Shown: positions 1-11,052 of the stretch, one piece after another
Position numbering within the stretch: the stretch's first letter is position 1
How the letters are laid out: the number at the start of each line of letters is the position of its first letter
NCBI RefSeq assembly: GCF_019320115.1
Contig: NC_089593.1
Coordinates: 31,107,720-31,171,719 of the forward strand
Reading direction: 5' to 3'
Length of the DNA: 64,000 nucleotides
Source: Miscanthus floridulus
Lineage: Eukaryota; Streptophyta; Magnoliopsida; Poales; Poaceae
The notes under the pieces: model-generated
Told to the model about the DNA's origin: nothing
Databases searched by the model: none
Seen by the model: the letters and a program-made list of their open reading frames with translations, nothing else
Program-made: the position numbers and the translations under genes

Positions 1-1046
1 CTTTAGGCATTACATTTGTTGTTTACTTTCATTTTTAAGAAAATGTGTCATACACATAGTAAATGCAATTCTCTATCATTTCCACTTTTGTCATTTCAAA
101 TAATTTCATAAAAGAAACTTTACAAATTTATTAGAATGGGGCATTGTTCAAATCCTAATGGAAACGACTAGTTATTATGAAAATCAATAATAATGAACCA
201 AACTGCAGGCAACAAATTCAGAAGTTATCTTGGTTGCACCTAGAGCTTACTAATCCATCGCAACGTATGAAACCACACATAAATGATAGGATTCAATTGT
301 TAGACTGATTGCTCCTGTTACTTAAATACGAACAAATGGTAGCACACGAAACTACACGAAACAACATTTAGTAGTTAGTGATTGCACCTACTACATACGG
401 ACAAAAAGTAGCATATCAAATGAACTACAAACAACAGTTCAGAAGCTAGATTGACTCAGCGATTTGGATTTGGGTTTGTTGAAAAATTCTTTTTGCAGCT
501 GAAATTAATGAAATTCACAAAGTTTCAGAAATTTCGATCCAAACGCAGTAAAAAAAAGTTAGATGAAATCTGAAAATGTGAATTTCTAAATGGTTCACTA
601 ATATGCTTCCTACTTTGCATTTACATCTTACGTGTTGTTTGGTTGACATATTTTGTAATGTGATGGGTAACAGATGATGTTAAATCATGTTTGTCTAAGT
701 CCAGCCGTAATGAGATATCACGCTGGGAACTGATACCGGCCTATTTAAATTTGTTACCACTGGCACTCGAGTGTGAATTATTACCGTTGTCATTTACATT
801 ATAGTTCTTGAACCAAACAGTTCATTAGCCCTAGGCCACAGCCTAGTGGACAATCTTCAGTTATGGCTAGAAGGGGTAGCTGGTTTGAACCATAGCGCAG
901 TGAGGTTTTCCCCTCTTAAATGCAAGAAAATGAAAGGAAAAAAAATGGTTTAGATGATAAATCTACCCCAAGACCAATTAGACATAGGAAAGGGTGCTTA
1001 CCACATCAGCAAAGTATATAACAACAATACAATTCCAAAAGAAAGA
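1..1046. other. Intergenic DNA, no recognisable gene
   Basis: AT-rich sequence without a convincing coding region on either strand. The response regulator on the minus strand should continue in this direction, but I could not find its next exon (the rest of the receiver domain) here. Its next intron is therefore long, or the gene is truncated. Confidence 0.5.
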
Positions 1047-1327
1047 TACTCCCTCTGGTCGCAAAATCATGTCATTTTGGGCAAGCTTTGGTCGAAAAAT
1101 ACAAACATTATTAACTTTTAAATTAATGAGTTTTAAGATATATATGTTATATGTATAGATTTGTATTCGAAACACTTGCAAAGCCTCATGAATTTGAAGA
1201 ATTTTAAGAAATATTCTAGAACAAATTAGAGGTCAAAGATACACGTTGACCTTTTAGTGAAAAAAGATGCGCGTCAAGAACCGTGCAAAGTCAAATGTGA
1301 AAAATTATTTTTGACCAAACGGTAGTA
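1047..1327. mobile_element. Stowaway-like MITE
   Basis: A ~280-bp AT-rich element. The left end reads TACTCCCTCTGGTCGCAAAA; the right end, reverse-complemented, starts TACTACCGTTTGGTCAAAAA. These are imperfect terminal inverted repeats of the CTCCCTC type known from Stowaway (Tc1/mariner-derived) MITEs, with TA at both outer edges as expected for a TA target duplication. It has no coding capacity. Confidence 0.75.
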
Positions 1328-1995
1328 CTTCAGAAGGAATGTTTTGGCGAAATAATTTTCTTTTTGACAAACCAATGGTAGTGCACAAAACGACAAAACA
1401 ACAAAAGTTAATTACATATAGGGAACTGTAGCATATATGTAACTAAAACTGGAAACATCAATGTTATGTAACTATTTAGATGGTCGACTTGGCTATACAA
1501 AAAATACACACACAAGTATAAAAACAAAATGTACTTTCCATAGGGCTAATGAATGCGCTTATGAACAAAAAGTAACGGTCTAATGGACACCGAAAACGAC
1601 GGACAAAGTTTTAGTTTCGATGCAGTGCTTACAAACAAACTGTGAATATGAAGCTATACAAATGACAAAAATAAGCAGCCAGCTCCATTCTACTTAGCAC
1701 TAAGGAACAGATGGTGACATACAAAACTAGAACACAAACAGTTATTAGCTTTATTGTATCTGAACACATGCACCCCAAAATCAAGATTTATGATTGGCAT
1801 ATGTATCATTTATTGATATCCTGCCCAAACATTCATAACCAGCAGCTCTATTGAGTTATAATAAGCAATCCGTTCAATGCATCTATCCAAAAAAATGGTA
1901 GTACTACAAATTCTCAAGATTGCTATTGTCTGCACGATCAGAAGAATGGCATGCATAAAAATGGGAAAATGAGTTTGAGCGAGGGCCGGCTTTAC
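1328..1995. other. Putative intron 2 of the response regulator or intergenic DNA
   Basis: No coding exon seen on either strand. A GT donor (minus-strand GTAAAG just left of 1996) opens into this stretch, so at least the right part is probably intron of the response-regulator gene. A short run around 1745-1775 weakly resembles the expected next exon but does not hold frame. Confidence 0.4.
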
Positions 1996-2397
1996 TGATG
2001 ACTGGGAGATCCATCTCCAGGCCGATGAGCTCAAGGAGCTTGAAGCCGTCCATGTTGGGCATGACGACGTCGCTGATCACCAGGTCGAACTGGTTCCCGT
2101 CCTTCCTCTCCCTGAGCATGTCCAACGCCATCCTGGCGTCCGACACCACCGTCACTGCATCACAGCACCAGACTTCCAACCGTAAAAACAAAATCACCCA
2201 ACCGTCAAAAATTTCATCGTCTCGCCTAAAATTGTATCACAACGGAATCGGGGGAAATAGGGGCGGCTAAGAAGAAGGCAAGAACACACACCATTGTAGT
2301 TGCAATATTTGAGCTGCCTCTCTAGGATCTTGAGGCAGACGCGGTCGTCGTCGATGGCGAGCACGCGCAGCCCCGCTGGGAATGTGTCCGCGTCCAT
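1996..2397 (-). CDS. Type-B two-component response regulator, receiver domain (5' exons)
   Basis: Two coding exons on the minus strand: 2397-2292 (start ATG at 2397) and 2154-1996, joined over a 137-bp intron with GTGTGT donor and TGCAG acceptor, phase 1. Together they give 88 residues of a response-regulator receiver domain. The acidic pocket is DDD at residues 16-18, the likely phospho-acceptor is Asp64 in [13 protein letters not shown], and [14 protein letters not shown] follows. This wording is typical of plant type-B (ARR-B/ORR) cytokinin-signalling transcription factors, which receive phosphate from histidine phosphotransfer proteins and bind DNA through a C-terminal GARP/Myb domain. 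The second exon ends at an A|GTAAAG donor, splitting a codon where type-B genes usually have an intron. The rest of the receiver, its conserved Lys and the GARP domain are not visible, so the gene leaves the window or is truncated. Family assignment is good; which paralogue is unknown. Confidence 0.85.
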
Positions 2398-2633
2398 CTC
2401 TTCGCCTATATAAAAAACGAACAAGATCAGTTTCAAGAAAGCAACCGCCGACCACCAAATCCCAGCAAGGAACCCGAGAAGACTCGAACTTTCTTACCTG
2501 CTGAAATGGTTTCCGTCCAAGAACCTTCAGGATGCAACAGAGACAGAGGGAAAAGCTAAGTAAGCGAGGCGATTTCCGGGTGAAGATTGAAGAAGAGCAA
2601 TGCAGCGAGTGAGATGGGAAGGGGGGATTTATA
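2398..2633 (-). promoter_or_regulatory. 5' UTR, leader intron and TATA box of the response regulator
   Basis: Minus-strand TATAAAT lies at 2633-2627, about 230 bp upstream of the start codon. A likely leader intron runs from a CAG|GTAAGA donor near 2498 to a TATATAG acceptor near 2408, leaving a short untranslated piece before the ATG at 2397. The transcription start would be near 2600. These are motif calls only. Confidence 0.55.
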
Positions 2634-2649
2634 GCAAGGGCAAGGAGGA

Positions 2650-3905
2650 TTGGGGGAGGAGCGTGGATCGGAATGCATGCACATGGCTGCAAAGATGGAA
2701 GGTGTTCATCCTTGCGATGCGGAGTTTCCCTCGCAATAATACATGGCTTAGCTAAGCACCAGCCTTGGCTTCGCTGGGTTTGCTCGTCGCTTGTGTACTG
2801 TGGTTCGCTTCAGTTTCTTGATGGATGGAAAACCAGCCGAACCACCCAAGAATCGCCCATGGTTTAAGAATTGCGGTCTGCAGTGGAGTCTTGACGGAGG
2901 GGAAAGGGGGATCGGGGGAGGAGCGCGGATCGGAATGCAGTCGTGCGGCTCAAAGATGGAAGGCGTTCATCCTTGTGATGTCCATTAATTGCCTTCGGTT
3001 ATCCTGTGCTGCCACCACCAGCCTTAGCCTTGCTGGGTTTGCTCATTGCTTGTGTGCTGTGGTTCGCTTCAGTTTCTTGATGGATGGAAAACCAGCCAAA
3101 CCACCCAAGAATCGCCCATGGTTTAAGAGTTATGGTCTACAACAGAGTCCAACGGAGGGGCAAAGGGGATTAGGGAAGAGCACAGATCGGAATGCATGCG
3201 CGCAGCTGCAAAAATGGAAGGTGTCCATCCTTGCGATGTGCATTAATTCCCGCCTTCAGTTATCCTACGCTTCTACCACCAGCCTTAGCCTTGCTCAAAG
3301 TTTAAAATAGCGGGCTATTGTAAATAGCGGTATTTTTTCAGAAGCTATAAAGCTATAACGCAGCTATAGCGGAGCTATGACAGATAGCGGTTTTTAAGAA
3401 AACCATAAAAAATCAAGTAATTATTTCATAAAAACACAAGAATCGTGAAAATTACTGAACACAAATATATTTTCAAGGCTTTAGGAATCTAGGGAATATT
3501 ATTTAATATGGCATTATAGCACAATTTGTGAGACTCAAGTGTTCAATTTTCTAAAAGATCAACTTAACAGCAAAATATAAATATATAATAAGTAGATTGT
3601 CACTCTAAAAGCTAAAGTTGAAATAGCAGCGCTATTTTAAAGTCACAGCTAATCAATTTAGCGATTTTAAAGCATAATATAGTGGTTATAAATGACATAG
3701 CGAAAAAATAGAAATAGCGTAGCGGGAGCTCTCTCCAGAGGCTATAGCGGCGCTATAGCGTTGCTATAGCCCGCTATTTAAATCCATGGCCTTGCTAGGT
3801 TTGCTCTGTGTGCTGTGGTTCGCTTTAGTTTCTTGATGTATGGAAAACCAGTCAAACCACCCAAGAATCGCCCACGGTTTAAGAATTGCAGTTTGCAGCA
3901 GCCGG
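2650..3905. repeat. ~255-bp direct repeat, three units, upstream of the response regulator
   Basis: Three diverged head-to-tail units begin near 2650, 2911 and 3167. Each carries GGGGGAGGAGCG-like sequence, then GGATCGGAATGCA, AAGATGGAAGG, CATCCTTGCGATG, GGTTTGCTC, TTTCTTGATGGATGGAAAAC and CCCAAGAATCGCCCA. The third unit is split by a hAT MITE at 3296-3788 and resumes afterwards. The array starts directly behind the TATA box of the response regulator, so the regulator's upstream region has been triplicated. Open frames in the array are repeats of the same noncoding frame, not genes. Confidence 0.85.
3296..3788. mobile_element. hAT-type MITE with 8-bp target duplication
   Basis: A 493-bp element with terminal inverted repeats: left CAAAGTTTAAAATAGCGGGC, right (reverse complement) CATGGATTTAAATAGCGGGC, fitting the hAT rule of C-A-x-x-G at the tips. 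It is flanked by the perfect 8-bp direct repeat GCCTTGCT at 3288-3295 and 3789-3796. The uninterrupted sequence is seen in the neighbouring repeat units, which confirms the insertion. The interior has many copies of GCTATAGCGG-like motifs and no open frame. Confidence 0.9.
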
Positions 3906-4773
3906 ATTCACCCGTCTTCACCGCCGGTCCTGATGGAGGAGCCTCCAAGGATGTTGATACTCGCCGTCCATGCATGGTGTACACGACACAATTGGAGATC
4001 TCCGATCTGCTTTAATTTCATGAGAGTCTCCATCCCCACTATCGATCGGCCACTCAATTTGTTTTCTGTTGGTGCATCTGCTGCGTGGAGAGGTGCCGAT
4101 GGGGGAGTCGTGCGGACCGTGGTATGGCAAGCGCTGACCTGGTGATAACCATATTGTGGTCCATGCCAGTCAACCTGCGTATCTTTTAGCTTGTTTATTT
4201 ATTATATGTAAACAGGGAATTAATAACATATATATCAATTATAAAAACATATTCAGGGGCCACAATGAAAAATGAAAAAAAGAAAGAACAAAAGAGGTTC
4301 TTCTTCCTCAGTTCTTGCCCAGGCGGGCACAGGAACCGCGCGGCTCGCGGCACGCTGCCACAGCTAGGCCCGCCTCGGCGGTCACAGTCAGGCACGGCGG
4401 CGCAGCAATGGCCGGGCACGGTGGTGCAGCCACACGGCTAGGCGCGGGCATGGTCGGGCGCGACGTCCTTGGCCACAGCCAGGTGCAGCCAGGCGGCCAT
4501 GACCGGTCGCGTTCGGCCATGGCGCAAGTTGGGGACAGGCGCGCCACGGTGGCCGGTTGTGGTTGCTGGGGGCTAGCCATGGTTGGGGCAAGGGGCAAGG
4601 CCAGTTGCGATGGGGGTGGTGCTCGCTGGTGTCGTTGGAGGCGAGGACAGTCGTGGCGGACACAGCACAAGGGAGAAGAAGCGAAACAGAACAAAATGCA
4701 AATCGTTATTTGTGCGTAACGAGCGGCGGTAGTGGTTAATTTTCCCCGACTCCACCAAACTCAAGTTTTTGGT
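3906..4773. other. Intergenic DNA with a GC-rich block at about 4310-4690
   Basis: No gene recognised. The GC-rich block has open frames on both strands with low-complexity Ala/Pro/Gly/Arg translations. That is expected from base composition and from LTR or TE-promoter debris, and I do not call them genes. The last three bases, GGT (4771-4773), are the target duplication of the CACTA element that follows. Confidence 0.5.
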
Positions 4774-4792
4774 CACTACGCCAGATTTGCAT

Positions 4793-5042
4793 ATCACTGT
4801 CGACATCATAACTGCCGGATTTGTGAGAATAGGCAGTGACGTACCTTCACTGCCGGTTATGAGCTTGAAAATGAAAAAAATGATTGGGGCTAGGCTAAAA
4901 CCGGTAGTGAATGACCACATCACTATCGGTTTGTGGCTTGAACCGGCAGTGTTTTGGCGGCCACTCATCACTACCGGTTTAATCCAAGAGCCGACAGTGA
5001 TTAGGCTCTATCACTGTCGGTTCTAGCCAAGAACCGACGGTG
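4793..5042. repeat. CACTA 1 left subterminal repeat array
   Basis: Alternating direct and inverted copies of CACTGCCGGTT, with variants CACTATCGGTT and CACTACCGGTT. Neighbouring copies form short hairpins such as CACTGTCGGTTC with GAACCGACGGTGA. These are the expected transposase-binding repeats. Confidence 0.85.
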
Positions 5043-5684
5043 ACAAATCTACAACATAAAAGGCTACAGCCATCCTCTCCTTTCTCATCTCTTCCATCCC
5101 GAGAACAGAGAAGTGCGTTTGGACACTTCCCTCCATTGTTGGGTTGCTCTTCACCATGAAGCTAGTGCTTGGATTTTGAAGAATAGCTTGATGTTTTTGC
5201 TTTAAGGTTAGTAACAAACATCCACTCCTTTGATTTTGTTGCTTAATTAGCTTCGTTTTGATGGCTACATTGCTTGATTCTCATTCTAGTTCTTTCACCA
5301 TTCTAGAGAGCACTTTTCCAATTGGACATTTGTGTAAGGCTCAAATTATGGTGAATCCATCATCCAAACGTTTGGTGTCTATGAACACATTTAAATTCCT
5401 AGCTAATTATTTCATGGTGGTCAAGATCATCATTGTTAGTATGTGATGCTATAATTAGTTCTTAGAAGTAGAGTAGAATAGATGTTCTTCATGATTGCAC
5501 AATAATTGTTTTTTTACTATGATTTTCAATTTACAGGGCCAGGGCTACCAATTTCAATTTTCCAATAATTAGTGTACAATAATGTTTTCCAAAAATAGTA
5601 CTTTCGAGCTACAATTGTTGTTCATAAAGCTTGATTTCTTATTAATTTTTTGTAATTACTGTCTCAGTATTTTTTTGTGCAGAG

Positions 5685-8600
5685 ATGGATCGGGAGTGGA
5701 TGCATCTGTCCCAAACGGACAAGCGGTACATACATGGCGTCAGCCAGTTTATCACCGATGCCAAAGACCATGCTGGGAATGGAAACCCTGTCTTCTATAC
5801 GATCGCACTTGATTACCATGGGGTTCATGTCAAACTATACGATATGGACTATGCATGGTGAGATTGGTGTGAATGTTCTATAGGAAAATGATGATGATGT
5901 GGACATGCCTGACGTAGCCATCCACGATGCTGATGAGGAACCCGGTGTCAATACGGAACCTATGTCCACAGTTAATAATGTGTTTAGGAACACGCTAACT
6001 GACGACACCGAGGATAACAATGACATTTCTCAGCTGCTACGTAATGTAGAGACCAGATGTCTTAGTGAAAGATAGCTGAGAAAGCTAGAGAAAATGAGAC
6101 AAGATGGCAAAACACCATTGTATAGGAATTGTCCAATGAGCAAACTGAAAGCCAACATCATGCTGTTAGAGTTCAAATCGACAAACGGATTGAGCGATAA
6201 AGGCTTCAATCAGTTGTTAGGTATAATAAGGAAAATGCTCCTAGAAAAAAACGAGTTGCCAGAAAAGACATACTTGGCCAAGCAAATGATCTGCCCTATC
6301 GGCCTCGAGGTTGAAAAATCCACGCGTGTTCCAATGATTGCATATTGTACCGTGGAGAAAAATGCAAAGACTTGGATAAGTGCCCCAAGTGTGAAGCTCC
6401 ACAGTACAAGGAAGGGCTGTCAGATGAGGGTACTAAGACCAGAGGAGGTCCCGTAAAGGTCGTTTGGTATTTTCCTATAGCTCCCCGGGTGCATAGGCTG
6501 TTTGCATGTGCAAAGTCAGCCAAGCTGTTGCGTTGGCATGGCGAAGAGTGTAAGAAAGATACAATGATGAGGCACCCCACCGATGGGCGTGACTAGAGGA
6601 CTATCAATACTATGTTCTATAAGGACATCGGTGGAGAGGTAAGGCACCTTTGGTTTGCTTTGAGCACAGATGGGATGAATCCTTTTGACCAGGTCAGAAG
6701 CAATCATAGTACCTATCTAGTGACGCTATGTATATACAACCTTCCACCTTGGGTCTGTATGAAGAGGTCGTACATCTAGATGCCACTACTGATCCAAGGG
6801 CCAAGACAACCTGGGAATGACATCGATGTGTTTCTGGAACCAGTGATCGATGAACTAGTGGAGATGTTTGAAAAGGGTGTGCCAGATGTTTGGGATGAGT
6901 ACAAAAAGGAACATGTCACGATCAAGGGAGTACTTATCGCTACAATCACTGATATGCCAGGTCGAGGTTCGTTGTTCGGAGAGAAGACAAAAGGCTATAC
7001 TAGATGTGTCGAGTGCTTGGACGACACCGATGCGGTAAATCTGCCAAATAACTCAAAGATAGTTTATATGGGCCACCATAGGTTCCTACCTAAGGATCAC
7101 CCTTACCGCAGGAATAGAAAAGATTTCAAAGGTACTATTGAGAAACACTTAGCTCTAAAATATCGAGACGGGCCTACGATACTTTGAGAACTCAACAAAC
7201 TGGAGGTTGTCCTTGGGAAGGGGGACAATGCAATAGCAGCGCCTGATGGGAGCGTTTGGAAGAAAAAATTGGTTTTCTAGAAACTACCTTACTGGCCATT
7301 TCTGAGTGTACGCCACTATCTTGATCCCATGCACATCACTAAAAACATGTGCGCTAACACTCTTAACACCTTGGTGGACACCGGGGGGATATCAAAGGAT
7401 TCACTAGCCACATGCCTGGACATGCAACACTTGAGAATCAGGAAGGAGCTGCATCCCGTGGAGCTAGAGAATAGCTAGTTCAAACTTCCGGTTGCGTCAT
7501 GGACATTGAAGAAGGAAGAAAAGTGTGCACTTATTTATTTCTTCAATGAACTCAAAGTCCTGACGGGCTACTGTGCAAACCCAAAGAGGCTAGTGAACAT
7601 GAGAGAACTCAAGTTCAACTATGGCCCTATGAAGGCCCATGACTGTCATGTCATTATGACTCAGCTGCTCCCTGTTGCTCTGTGTGGTATCCTCCCCCCA
7701 AGGGTCCGCGCCCCAATCATAAAGCTTTGCTCATTTTTCAACGCGATCTCAAAAAAGGTCATTGATGTGTCCACGCTAGAGCAGCTGCAGCGGGACATAG
7801 CCAAAACTCTCGTTAGGCTTGAGATGCATTTCCCACTGACTTACTTTGATATCTTATTGCATCTGCTCATTCATCTTCTTGACCAAATTAGAGCCCTTGG
7901 CCCAATGTACCTACATCAGATGTTCCCTTTCCAAAGATTGATGAAAGTTTTCAGAAGGTATGTTAGGAATAGATTTAGGCCAGAAGGGGGTATGGTTGAA
8001 GGATGGTCAACGGAGGAGGCCATTGAGTTCTACACATATTATCTAGACATCAAAAGGGTCGGAGTTCTAGAATCTCATCACGAGGGAAGACTACATGGCA
8101 AAGGAACGATTGGGGAGAAATCTGTTACAGTAGATGACCCTGTTTCTTTCAGACAGGCACAATTCGCTGTTCTCCAGCAAGCCGAGGGTGTGATGCCATA
8201 CATTAACGAGCACAGGCAATCGCTGCAAACTCTGTATCCAAGCAGGTCATAGGCGTGGCTAGATAAAAAAACATGAGGAATTTGTCAATTGGTTGCGACA
8301 TCGCTTGCTTGGAATAAAGTTGGGTAATCAACTAGATGCCTTAGTCAAGGGACCTTCGAGTACATATCTTAAGTACCAAGGGTCTGAGATCAATGGATTC
8401 ACATTTTACACAAAAAACAAGATGGAAAGAGCACATACCAAAATTATGGTGTTCATTTTGTTGCTCATGATGAAAATGGCAACGTGCAGGCGACATACTA
8501 TGGTTTCATAGAGGAGATATGGGAGCTAGCCTATGATCCATTGAAGGCAGCTCTTTTTCGCTGCCAGTGGGTCTGGCTCAAGGAAATCAACACTGACAGC

Positions 8601-8915
8601 AAAGGGTTCACTACCGTTGATCTCACTAAGACCGCATACAGAGACGACCCCTTAGTCCTTGCAAGAGATGTTATGCAAGTCTTATATGCAAGGGACAACA
8701 AGACAAAATGAAGGCTAAAAGTAGTCCTAGAAGGGAAAAGGAAGATTGTCGATGTCGATGGAGTGACGGACAAAGAAGACTATAGGGGCTATCTGGAAAT
8801 GCCTCCATTTGGGGCGAACGTACCCTTACCTATCATTCAAGAGGGTGACGAACCTGCTTACGTACGGCTTGATCACAATGAGGCTCTCATTGTTGATGCA
8901 CCTAAAGATAGTTAG
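5685..8915 (+). pseudogene. TNP2: TNP2-type CACTA transposase (decayed)
   Basis: The start is ATG 5685 just after a TTTTTTGTGCAG acceptor; the first residues MDREWMHL match the transposase-associated N-terminal domain of plant CACTA transposases. A frame change follows near 5790, then HLITMGFMSNY and WTMHGE. The DDE-type core (Transposase_21) is recognisable from about 6090 to 7190: KTPLYRNCP, GFNQLLGIIRKML, YRGEKCKDLDKCPKCEAPQY, the catalytic-region STDGMNPF, GPRQPGNDIDVFLEP, and KGYTRCVECLDDTD. A DUF4218-like region follows at 7506-8252 and a DUF4216-like region (TYYGFIEEIWEL) at about 8480-8710, with a C-terminal stretch ending at 8915. Stops and shifts occur at about 5880, 6595, 6778, 7187, 7279, 7479, 8252 and 8710. 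TNP2 cuts and joins the transposon ends; this copy cannot make it. The class assignment is firm; exon borders are approximate. Confidence 0.9.
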
Positions 8916-9592
8916 ATTATTGTTAACTATGTAATCATTATGCATATAACCGTGAAGGATGTTTGATCCTGATGAAACTCTCATCTCCTCTCTCCTCCTC
9001 GTTAATACTCTACCAACTCAACAAATATGCCGATGTATCATAGCAATTAATGAGAATGAAAGTTATTTAAAACTACCATTGAGATTGACCTTATTACTAT
9101 TCAAACACTCGATTAGACACCAGACATAACATTTCTAAACTTTACTCTCTGAATTTAAACACCAGCTAAATATAAATATAAATATATTGTCTAGACTTCC
9201 GATAGAAGGACATTGGGGCAACCATTCTCTTTCGAGCTACTAGTAGTAGTGAGGGATCGATAGCTCCTCGATGCCACTGGTCCCCAACTAGTTTGTAGTC
9301 CCTGCTAGCAATACTCGAAGGAGCCTAGCCCACAGTCGACATTGAGCAAAGGTGTAGTAGCTCCATTCCTCCTCCAACCTTCATTGATCATTGATGTATG
9401 TGCTCCTAGAGATGTGAATGAGAATGCATGTGGCTTGTGTGTTGACTGTTGAGTGATCCATTTACTTGATGCATGTACTGTTCTAATCTCCAGATCAGGC
9501 CGAGATGAAGAGGAATGCTAAGAAGGCCACGGAGAAAGAAGGTGCACAGAGAAAATTCATTTAATAACTTATAAAATTGAAACAAAAAATTT
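8916..9592. other. CACTA 1 spacer after TNP2
   Basis: No gene seen. It is AT-rich, with the 3' end of the TNP2 transcript presumably here. It lies between TNP2 and the first internal subterminal-type array. Confidence 0.5.
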
Positions 9593-10090
9593 GGCCCGCC
9601 TGGGACTCGAACACGGGTCTCGAGGGCTAAGTTGCGGAGTCTTAACCATTGAGGCAGTCAGAGGAATTTAAAAGGAAGGGAAAAGTTATACTACTTAACC
9701 CCTAACTGGTACAACCCCATCACTGCCGGTTTGAGGATTCACCCGATAGTGATATTTCCTCATCACTGTCGGTTTAGAATCACAACCGACAGTGATGAGC
9801 AATTTTCCAAAGTCATTTAATAATTTATAAAATTGAAACAGAAAATTTGGGCCGGCTGGGACTCGAACATAGGTCTCGGGGGCTAAGTTGTGGAGTCTTA
9901 ACCGTTGAGGCAGTTAGAGGAATTCGAAAGGAAGCGAAAAGTTATACTACTTAACCCCTAACTGGCTACGATGGCGGCAGGGCCCTTCACTGTCGGTTTT
10001 GGTTCTTCATAGTTGGTTGCTCGAACCAACACAGAAGGCTCCATTCACTGTTGGTTTTTAAACTAAAACCGAAAGTGATGTGTAGATGCT
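9593..10090. repeat. CACTA 1 internal array A: subterminal repeats with two tRNA-like modules
   Basis: Two ~250-bp units. Each has a ~70-bp module (9593-9664 and 9849-9920) reading GGGACTCGAACAC...CTTAACCATTGAGGCAG, followed by paired subterminal repeats such as CACTGCCGGTTTGAGG and CACTGTCGGTTTAGAATC. On the minus strand each module reads like a tRNA gene body: a box-A-like TGCCTCAACGGTTAAG-type motif and a box-B-like GTTCGAGTCCC about 45 nt later. Confidence 0.75.
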
Positions 10091-10796
10091 CCTCACATGC
10101 CAACAGTGCTCCCACTGACCACAACAGTTAGAATACTACTCCCACCTACCTTGACAACTTTAGTTCAGAAATAAAAATTTACCACGAGTGCTAGCCTCTA
10201 TAAAATGGCCCTCGGCTAGGAGCTAGCCTCTTCAATCATGTTGGTTTTAGTCAGGCATTATCAGCCATGATACAATGTTTTCCTCTCACAACAAACCACA
10301 TATATCATTATGCGTCGTAGTCCACCAAAATGGTGCACACAAGAGGTACTAGAAGAATGCTACTGAAGATAGAGCAACGCCGAAGATTGGAGATGCCACG
10401 AGGTTCACAGAGCCATCCGCTGTGGTGCGCATCTGGAAAAAGGCCATGTACAGACAAGGCGGATTCATCGATGCCACCATGTCATCTCCAACCGGTATAG
10501 CTCGTAGACCACCTCGGTGCTGTTGTTTGCCCCTAGTTGGTGCTAGAAGAATGCTACTGAGGTGGTTACATTACAATGTGTTGATACACATTGATTGTAA
10601 CATTGACCTGTACACAAATAGGTCTTTGTTATCGTATATGGAATTTTAGTGTAAGGTCTTTGTTATCATATATGTAATTTATTTCTAATTTATTTTGTTA
10701 CTTTTGATGTATTTCATTACTATCTAAATAAATATATTGTTGTTGTTAAAATTTTCCTACTGTACTATCTAAATAAATATATCCTTTACATATATG

Positions 10797-10940
10797 CACC
10801 TTCACTGTTGGTTCTCCTTACAAACCAGCAGTGATATTAACTTTCACTGTTGGTTCTATTTAAAAACCGATAGTGATATTAACTTTCCTGTTGGTTCTAC
10901 TTAAAAATAGACAGTGATGTCCATGTCCCCCTATATAAAA
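10797..10940 (+). promoter_or_regulatory. CACTA 1 internal array B and TATA box of the unrecognised gene
   Basis: Three pairs of CACTGTTGGTTCT with inverted partners (AACCAGCAGTGA, AACCGATAGTGA) lie at 10797-10922, followed by TATATAAAA at 10932-10940. A leader rich in CTCTCA precedes the ATG at 11053. Subterminal-type repeats immediately before a TATA box suggest that the transposon proteins could act on this promoter; that is inference. Confidence 0.55.
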
Positions 10941-11052
10941 TAAACCGCCGGCCACATACATCGATCCCACCCACCCACGAACTCTCACAGTCTCATTTCT
11001 CACGTTTCACTCTCACTTATCAAGAAATCCACTCTCTCTACATGATTTGGTC

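Noticed and set aside
2673..3310. Plus-strand frames with repeated protein blocks upstream of the response regulator
   Set aside because: They arise from the 255-bp direct repeats; no known domain, and they run through a promoter region.
4308..4971. Frames of 90-134 codons on both strands
   Set aside because: Low-complexity GC-rich translation without domains; some run across the CACTA 1 tip at 4774, so they are not one gene.
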